From Desulfobacteraceae bacterium (GTDB taxonomy: Bacteria; Desulfobacterota; Syntrophobacteria; BM002): a stretch of DNA of 27,172 bases. This document shows positions 22,672 to 27,172 of this stretch, in pieces (position 1 is the first letter of the stretch; every line of letters starts with the position of its first letter). Location of the stretch: NCBI GenBank assembly GCA_002899795.1, contig PPDG01000073.1, positions 1 to 27,172 of the forward strand, given 5' to 3'. The notes under the pieces are model-generated. The model was not told the DNA's origin, did not search any database, and saw nothing but the letters and a program-made list of their open reading frames with translations. The position numbers were made by a program, and so were the translations under genes.

Positions 22672-23967
22672 ATGGGAGACAAAGCAGCAGCCTTTAACCC
22701 TGAGGTTTTTAAAAAGACTGCAGAGGAAAAGAGCAACGCCCGGCTCAAGATGTGGCTGGAGATTTGTGCGCATTGTGGCCTTTGTGCCGACACCTGTCAT
22801 TTCTACTTAGCCAATGAGCGGGATCCCAAGATGATGCCGGCCTACAAAGCCAAGAAGGTTCTGGAAACCATTAAAAAGAATAATAAATTCGATGAAGATA
22901 GGCTGGATGAATTTTATGAGACCATCTATGGTGAGTGTACCATGTGTCGGCGCTGTACCATGTTTTGCCCCTTCGGAATCGACGTGGCGAGCATTATAAG
23001 TATGGCGCGGAGTCTTAGCGCTTCTCAAGGCAAAGTGCCCAAGGAATTGCTCAAGGCGGTTGAGAGTCATCTTGAGTCCGGCAATCAGATGGCCGTAACC
23101 GAAGAGGAGTGGGTGGATACGCTGGAGTGGATGGAAGAAGAACTGCAAGAGGAGTTGCCTGGCGCCACAATTCCCATAGACAAGAAGGGGGCTGATTTCC
23201 TTTATGTGGTGAACGCAAGAGAACCCAAATTTTACCCCATGGACATCTCCCAGGCTGCCATGGTTTTCTACCTTGCCGGTGCAGATTGGACCATGTCCAG
23301 CAAGGGCTGGGATGTGACCAACTTGGCCATGTTTATGGGTGACATTGCTGCAGCTACCAAGATTGCTCAAATGGTGCGCGATGCGGCAGAGGAACTAGAA
23401 GTCAAGCGGGTGGTGGTGACGGAATGCGGACATGCCCTGCGGTCGCTGCAATTTGAATCACCGATCTGGTTAGGCCGAGACCACCAATTTGAAGTTGTGC
23501 ACAGCGTTAGCCTTTTCGCCGAATATTTGCGGGAAGGTAGGCTTAAGCTGGATAAGAGTGTTTTTGCCAATGAACGCTGCACTTACCAGGATCCATGTAA
23601 TGTCAGTCGCAATGGGGGCTGCGCCCAGGATGCTCGGGAGATTGTCAAGTACCTCTGCGAGGATTTTGTAGAGATGGAGCCCCACAGTGAGTACAGTTAC
23701 TGTTGCGGTGGCGGTGGAGGCTTTATCCCAATGGCCGGCGCTTTCAAAGATCGTCGGCTGAAGTCGGGCAAGGTAAAGGCCGAGCAGATCAAGGCCACCG
23801 GAGCGAGCATCTGCATTACCCCGTGTCACAACTGCTACGATCAGATCAGAGATCTGGACAAAGAGTATGAGCTGGGAATCAAGGTGCTTTCTTTCAAGGA
23901 GATGTTCGAAGAGGCTCTGATAATTCCGGAAGAATTGAAAGCCAAGGAAGAGGACGAAGAAGAGTAA
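22672..23967 (+). CDS. tmcB: HdrD-like iron-sulfur protein, TmcB-like
   Basis: A 431-residue cytoplasmic-face partner of the preceding membrane protein. Two 4Fe-4S motifs occur near the N-terminus: CAHCGLCADTCH (32-43, with His instead of the usual Pro after the last Cys) and CTMCRRCTMFCP (89-100). The C-terminal half carries the two cysteine-rich CCG-type modules of the HdrD/HdrB family: YQDPCNVSRNGG then YCCGGGGG, and CITPCHNCYDQ. Such modules bind noncubane 4Fe-4S clusters. It ends in an acidic tail (KEEDEEE). The spacing of 46 bases from the tmcC-like gene and a GAGGAGGG Shine-Dalgarno indicate one operon. DsrK and TmcB share this plan; the absence of dsrJOP neighbours favours TmcB. Confidence 0.78.
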   Translation: MGDKAAAFNPEVFKKTAEEKSNARLKMWLEICAHCGLCADTCHFYLANERDPKMMPAYKAKKVLETIKKNNKFDEDRLDEFYETIYGECTMCRRCTMFCPFGIDVASIISMARSLSASQGKVPKELLKAVESHLESGNQMAVTEEEWVDTLEWMEEELQEELPGATIPIDKKGADFLYVVNAREPKFYPMDISQAAMVFYLAGADWTMSSKGWDVTNLAMFMGDIAAATKIAQMVRDAAEELEVKRVVVTECGHALRSLQFESPIWLGRDHQFEVVHSVSLFAEYLREGRLKLDKSVFANERCTYQDPCNVSRNGGCAQDAREIVKYLCEDFVEMEPHSEYSYCCGGGGGFIPMAGAFKDRRLKSGKVKAEQIKATGASICITPCHNCYDQIRDLDKEYELGIKVLSFKEMFEEALIIPEELKAKEEDEEE

Positions 23968-24275
23968 GGTACGTGTGGGTTGCTACAAGGGTGGATCTAA
24001 CCACAGAGAAAACAGAGACCAGATAGCAATGTAGCTACTACTAAATTCGAAATCCTAAATCCGAAGCACGAAACAAATCCGAAATACAAATGTTCAAATG
24101 TTTCAAACAGCTTAATACTCTATAAATGTTGATCAATTAGATGTTTGGATCATTTGAATTTGGGAAATTTGAAAATTGTTTCGGATTTCGGATTTATTCT
24201 GTAATGTAATTTTAGGGGTTGATTATCCTCACCTATTTGACCAGTGCGGGGCTGGTATACAAGGGGAGACGAACT
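23968..24275. repeat. Gene-free, repeat-rich AT-biased gap
   Basis: No convincing gene. An imperfect inverted repeat of CCGAAAT/ATTTCGG-type units occurs at about 24057-24100 and 24154-24195 and could form a long, mismatched hairpin in RNA. An ACCACAGAGAAAACAGAGACC-like motif at about 24000-24020, split by minor changes, resembles another common repeat. The insertion of repeats has separated the cytochrome gene from the tmcB-like gene, so the cytochrome may have its own promoter. Confidence 0.55.
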
Positions 24276-24731
24276 ATGAGACGGGGACGTTTTCTGGTAT
24301 TGATGGTGATTCTGGGTATCGCAAGTTTTTTGTGGGCGGTCAACCTGGACGCTCAGCCAGATGATATTTCGTTGGATGATAACGAAGTATTCACCAGTCG
24401 GAGCCGACCCGCGGTGGAATTTCCCCACATGCAACACATCGACGCTGAAATCGAGTGCAGTGATTGTCACCATCGGTTTAAGGGTGGAGAGAACGTTGTG
24501 GATGAGGGTGAACTGGAAGAAGATGCAGAAGGCATAAAATGTTCCTCCTGCCACAAGAGTGAAGCGGGTTTTCGATTTAAGCCTGACTTGGATCCAACCA
24601 AGCGGACCTTGCAGCAGGCCTATCACCGGATGTGCATGAGCTGTCATCGCCAAGTAAAGAAAGAAAACAAGACGGCCGGATCTGTCACGTGTGGTGGTTG
24701 CCACCCGAAGAAAAAGGCTGCCCAGTCCTGA
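24276..24731 (+). CDS. Periplasmic tetraheme cytochrome c3, TmcA-like
   Basis: A 151-residue exported class III cytochrome c. The signal peptide is MRRGRFLVLMVILGIASFLW and a few more residues, with likely cleavage near NLDAQ (23-27). Four CxxCH heme motifs are present: CSDCH (61-65), CSSCH (89-93), CMSCH (120-124) and CGGCH (139-143). FPHMQH (49-54) gives the distal histidines typical of c3, as do His66 and His117. I took the ATG at 24276 (GGGGAGACG upstream) rather than one 19 codons earlier, since the signal peptide starts there. Following a TmcC/TmcB-like pair, it is a plausible electron donor to that complex. An independent type I c3 acting with periplasmic hydrogenase or formate dehydrogenase is the alternative. 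Confidence 0.88.
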   Translation: MRRGRFLVLMVILGIASFLWAVNLDAQPDDISLDDNEVFTSRSRPAVEFPHMQHIDAEIECSDCHHRFKGGENVVDEGELEEDAEGIKCSSCHKSEAGFRFKPDLDPTKRTLQQAYHRMCMSCHRQVKKENKTAGSVTCGGCHPKKKAAQS

Positions 24732-24757
24732 AGAGCACGACAACCCAAGCTTGATGA

Positions 24758-24900
24758 TCTCGTAAAAAGTCATCAATGAGACGGCACAGTAAAAAGCTCC
24801 AGATGCAAGGCGCGCGAATCTTTAGGAATGAGGCGTACTTACAGGTACTCCGCAATGACTAAAGATGAAGCGCAACACAGCAGATGGACTTTTTAGAAAG
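24758..24900. repeat. Second MITE-like/palindromic repeat element
   Basis: The ends are imperfect inverted repeats: CTCGTAAAAAGTCATC at the left against GATGGACTTTTTAGAAAG at the right. Centrally, GTACTTACAGGTAC can form a hairpin near 24835-24848. The overall plan (AAAGTC ends, a GGCGTAC centre) is like repeats I associate with deltaproteobacterial genomes. No protein is encoded. Confidence 0.55.
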
Positions 24901-25130
24901 CCGTCAAGCGTTGGTCTCGATTTCGCTGTTGAACGCTCCTACCGTTGAGAAAGCGACACGGTGACCCCGGTACGATCCTTCGTACCTAAGGGGCAGGCGC
25001 GGCGAGACGGAGACGCGGTGAAAATGCTTCAACTTGTCAGAGAGATCTGTCGCTGACTTTTTGCACAAAGGATAATTTCTAGTGGCAGTGCAGGGCGGGC
25101 TGCAATCTAGATATATTATAGGGTGTTCAG
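24901..25130. other. Gene-free leader upstream of cooC
   Basis: No gene seen. A perfect 7-bp hairpin, GGTACGA/TCGTACC, is at 24969-24986. GCGGCGAGACGG near 24999 also occurs near 2617, so this is again repeat-family sequence. An AT-rich TATATTATAG run near 25110 is a possible -10 for cooC. Confidence 0.4.
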
Positions 25131-25901
25131 ATGGTGAAAAAAAAAGGATACACCATTGCCATGGCGGGAAAAGGAGGAACCGGTAAGACTACTCTTGCCG
25201 GGCTATTGGTCCGTTTTCTGAAAGAGCATGAGATGACCCCGATCCTGGCGGTGGATGCGGATGCAAACTCCAATTTGAACGAAGTCCTTGGCCTCGAAGT
25301 GGGAGAGACCCTGGGTGAAGCCAGGGAGATGATGAAGAAGGACGTCCCGGTGGGGATGACCAAGGATATCTTCATAGAAATGAAGGTTGAGCAGGCCCTG
25401 GTGGAGGCTAATGGCTTTGACCTCATGGTTATGGGGCGACCGGAGGGGCCAGGGTGTTACTGTGCTGCCAATAGCCTGCTGAGTAAGTTCATCGAACGGA
25501 TGATGGATAACTACCCCTACTTGGTAGTTGACAATGAGGCGGGGATGGAACATTTCAGCAGGCTTACCACCAAATACATTGATTTACTTTTGATAGTGAG
25601 CGATTCCAGCCGGCGTGGGATTCTTTCAGCCCGTCGCATTTATGACCTGGTGGATGAGCTTAATATCAGAGTGGGCCGGAAGTATCTTTTGGTTAACCAG
25701 TATCGCGATAAGCTGGAGGGATTGGTTACTAAAGAGACGGGGACCTTCGGTCCTGACTCCGTGAGCACCATACCTGAGGATGATCTCATTTACCAATTTG
25801 ATCTGGAAGGGAAGCCCACGGTGGAGCTGCCGCCTGATTCTGTGGCATTACAGGCGGCTAATGAAGTATTTGAGAAACTCCTTATCGAAATTAGTGAGTA
25901 A
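25131..25901 (+). CDS. cooC: CooC/AcsF-type nickel-insertion ATPase for CO dehydrogenase
   Basis: A 256-residue MinD/SIMIBI-class ATPase that matures the nickel-iron-sulfur cluster of CO dehydrogenase or CODH/acetyl-CoA synthase. The deviant Walker A motif GKGGTGKTT is at 13-21, with the signature lysine at 14. VDADANSNLNEVLG (41-54) follows. The CxC metal-binding motif Cys109-x-Cys111 lies in RPEGPGCYCAANSLL. VVDNEAGMEH is the Walker B-like region. The ribosome-binding site is weak. No CODH subunit lies in the window, so its client is outside it or elsewhere. Nearby fhs, folD, metV and metF make a Wood-Ljungdahl role likely. Confidence 0.93.
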   Translation: MVKKKGYTIAMAGKGGTGKTTLAGLLVRFLKEHEMTPILAVDADANSNLNEVLGLEVGETLGEAREMMKKDVPVGMTKDIFIEMKVEQALVEANGFDLMVMGRPEGPGCYCAANSLLSKFIERMMDNYPYLVVDNEAGMEHFSRLTTKYIDLLLIVSDSSRRGILSARRIYDLVDELNIRVGRKYLLVNQYRDKLEGLVTKETGTFGPDSVSTIPEDDLIYQFDLEGKPTVELPPDSVALQAANEVFEKLLIEISE

Positions 25902-25906
25902 GCAGT

Positions 25907-25950
25907 AGGCACCAAGCACTTCTCACTGCCTGGTGCCTCCGTAGGAGGCA
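25907..25950 (+). promoter_or_regulatory. Mutually exclusive hairpins over the purH-like ribosome-binding site
   Basis: Hairpin A pairs AGGCACCA (25907-25914) with TGGTGCCT (25931-25938). Hairpin B pairs TGCCTCC (25934-25940) with GGAGGCA (25944-25950) and buries the GGAGG Shine-Dalgarno seven to twelve bases before the ATG. The two share 25934-25938, so only one can form at a time. Folding was judged by eye, and the left part resembles a dispersed repeat. Confidence 0.4.
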
Positions 25951-25956
25951 TAGATT

Positions 25957-26565
25957 ATGCAGAGAAAAATCCAGCGGGCAGTTCTCAGTGTCACAGATAA
26001 GTCCGGACTGCTCGAATTTGCTCAAGAGCTAGAGAAATTCGGGGTGGAGATCCTTTCCACTGGCGGCACCGCCGGCATGATGAGGGAGGGTGGAGTTACG
26101 GTGCAGGATGTTTCAGATTTTACCGGTTTCCCCGAAATGCTGGACGGTCGGGTTAAGACCCTGCATCCCAAGGTGCATGCGGGAATTCTGGCGCAGCGGG
26201 ACAACCCGGAACACATGAAGACAATGGCTTCCCACCACCTCAAAGTCATAGACATGGTGGTGGTGAATCTTTATGCGTTTGAGAAAACTGTTGCCAGAGA
26301 GGATTGCACTCTGGAGGAGGCCGTCGAGAATATTGACATAGGCGGCCCCACCATGCTGCGGGCTGCTTCGAAAAACTATCGAGATGTGGCCGTGGTGGTG
26401 GACCCGGGAGACTATGAGCCCATCATTGCAGAGATGAAGGGCAATGAAGGTCAGCTCAGCCTGGAGACCCGTTTTCGCTTGGCCAAGAAAGTCTACCGCC
26501 TCACCCACGAGTACGATGGCGCTATAACTCGATATTTAGAAGATATAGCCTCACCGAGCTCTTAG
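25957..26565 (+). CDS. Stand-alone IMP cyclohydrolase (N-terminal half of PurH)
   Basis: A 202-residue enzyme predicted to close FAICAR to IMP, the last step of purine synthesis. All signature segments of the IMPCH domain are present: SVTDKSG, STGGTAG, FPEMLDGRVKTLHPKVHAGIL, VVNLYAFE, ENIDIGGPTMLRAASKN and the RFRLAKKVYRLTHEYDGAI end. The C-terminal AICAR transformylase domain of the usual 520-residue PurH is absent: the frame stops at 26563-26565 and the next gene is unrelated. Because the boundary coincides with the domain boundary and nothing recognisable remains downstream, this looks like a genuine single-domain protein and not a fresh truncation. The formylation step must be performed elsewhere, by a separate transformylase or a PurP-like ligase. 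Confidence 0.88.
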   Translation: MQRKIQRAVLSVTDKSGLLEFAQELEKFGVEILSTGGTAGMMREGGVTVQDVSDFTGFPEMLDGRVKTLHPKVHAGILAQRDNPEHMKTMASHHLKVIDMVVVNLYAFEKTVAREDCTLEEAVENIDIGGPTMLRAASKNYRDVAVVVDPGDYEPIIAEMKGNEGQLSLETRFRLAKKVYRLTHEYDGAITRYLEDIASPSS

Positions 26566-26606
26566 CGGTCTCATGGTGACCGCTGCTCCGTTCGAGGTTG
26601 GAGCAG
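26564..26606 (+). terminator. Tandem hairpins after the purH-like gene
   Basis: AGCGGTC (26564-26570) pairs with GACCGCT (26578-26584), and CTGCTCC (26583-26589) pairs with GGAGCAG (26600-26606). The stems are 7 bp each and share two bases. No T-run follows. They may protect or end the upstream transcript, and the next Shine-Dalgarno follows 13 bases later. Confidence 0.35.
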
Positions 26607-26631
26607 AGGAAATTTCAGAAGGAGGAATCCG

Positions 26632-27172
26632 ATGCAATCTGAGCCATTGATCCTGGATAAGAGGGAGAAGCGCAAGCTGGCGGGAGAATTTCCCGACCTG
26701 TGTCTCACCTGCGGGACCTGCGCTGGCGGCTGCCCGGTTACCGGGGTGGACGGCATGGACATGCGCAAGGCCGTGCGCATGGCCCTGCTGGGTCTGGACC
26801 AGGAACTCATTGATTCACGTTTCCCCTGGATCTGCACTCTGTGCGGCCGTTGCGAGCACGGTTGTCCCATGAGCATTGATTTGCTGAAAATGATGCGTTC
26901 TGCCCGGACCCATCGGGAGCGGGACAAAGTGCCTGGTGTGCTTCACAAGGGGGTAGTGCAGTGCCTGGAGTCAGGCAACAATGTGGGCATCCCCAAGGAA
27001 GACTATCTCTTCCTGCTGGAGGATCTGGGCGTTGAACCCGCCGAGGAACTGCCGGGATTCACGGTACCGGTGTATAAAAAGGGCGCCAAAATCCTGGTGA
27101 CCATAAATTCCAAGGAGCCCTTTGCCGAGCCCGAGGATATGTTTTTCTGGTGGAAGATATTCTACGCGGCCA
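26632..27172 (+). CDS. HdrC/HdrD-like iron-sulfur protein (3' end outside window)
   Basis: The first 180 codons of a cytoplasmic redox protein. Two 4Fe-4S ferredoxin motifs are present, CLTCGTCAGGCP (24-35) and CTLCGRCEHGCP (68-79). They are followed by a helical stretch (RSARTHRERDKVPGVLHKGVVQCLESGNNVGIPKEDY, given here only for its location at about 87-123), which is the usual linker before CCG-type domains in HdrD-like and fused HdrC-HdrB proteins. No CCG module is yet visible because the window ends. The ATG at 26632 has AAGGAGG (26619-26625). It could provide the HdrBC-like activity missing next to hdrA, or serve a CODH-linked complex. Confidence 0.75.
   Translation, partial: MQSEPLILDKREKRKLAGEFPDLCLTCGTCAGGCPVTGVDGMDMRKAVRMALLGLDQELIDSRFPWICTLCGRCEHGCPMSIDLLKMMRSARTHRERDKVPGVLHKGVVQCLESGNNVGIPKEDYLFLLEDLGVEPAEELPGFTVPVYKKGAKILVTINSKEPFAEPEDMFFWWKIFYAA

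Noticed and set aside
21975..23967. Membrane/HdrD-like pair considered as dsrMK.
   Set aside because: No dsrJ, dsrO or dsrP follows, the membrane protein is short at 216 residues, and a c3-type cytochrome follows; TmcCB is the better match, though phylogeny is needed to settle it.
23968..24200. Repeats in this gap considered as a CRISPR array.
   Set aside because: The units are short, degenerate and irregularly spaced, with no constant repeat-spacer pattern and no cas genes.

Overview
The window most resembles the chromosome of an anaerobic deltaproteobacterium (Desulfobacterota), probably a sulfate reducer or relative with a Wood-Ljungdahl pathway. This rests on an HdrA-MvhD-MetV-MetF electron-transfer/C1 cluster, a CooC nickel-insertion ATPase, a TmcC/TmcB-like membrane redox module with a tetraheme cytochrome c3, and intergenic repeat families of a kind I associate with that group. 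No rRNA or tRNA gene was seen, so the placement comes from gene content only.

Layout. From 1 to about 11.0 kb lie a metallo-beta-lactamase-fold hydrolase and ogt on the plus strand, then gpsA, gyrA, gyrB, dnaN and dnaA all on the minus strand. From 11.7 kb to the end every gene is on the plus strand: fhs, folD, a very large HdrA fusion, mvhD, metV, metF, tmcC-like, tmcB-like, a cytochrome c3, cooC, a stand-alone IMP cyclohydrolase and the start of an HdrC/HdrD-like iron-sulfur protein that runs off the window. The strand switch falls in a gene-free 0.7 kb next to dnaA, a plausible origin region, although no canonical DnaA boxes are visible there.

How the genes work together. Fhs, FolD and MetF/MetV cover formate to methyl-tetrahydrofolate. 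The HdrA fusion carries an NfnB/GltD-like NAD(P)H module inside its first HdrA copy. With MvhD it would connect pyridine nucleotides and ferredoxin to methylene-THF reduction, as in MetFV-Hdr-MvhD complexes of acetogens, but no hdrB or hdrC lies in this operon. TmcC/TmcB-like proteins and the cytochrome c3 would link periplasmic electrons to the cytoplasm. CooC implies a CO dehydrogenase nearby, outside the window.

The strongest non-routine observation is that mvhD is a selenoprotein gene. It reads through an in-frame TGA at 19711-19713 that replaces a conserved Cys, with a short hairpin just downstream. A naive call would begin 26 codons late and lose the metal-ligand motif. Other points are the double HdrA fusion, a divergent Cys-rich Fhs, an IMP cyclohydrolase lacking its transformylase half, a pair of MITE-like elements with 20-bp terminal repeats (one supplies part of the gyrB stop codon), and a possible Shine-Dalgarno-sequestering switch before the purH-like gene.
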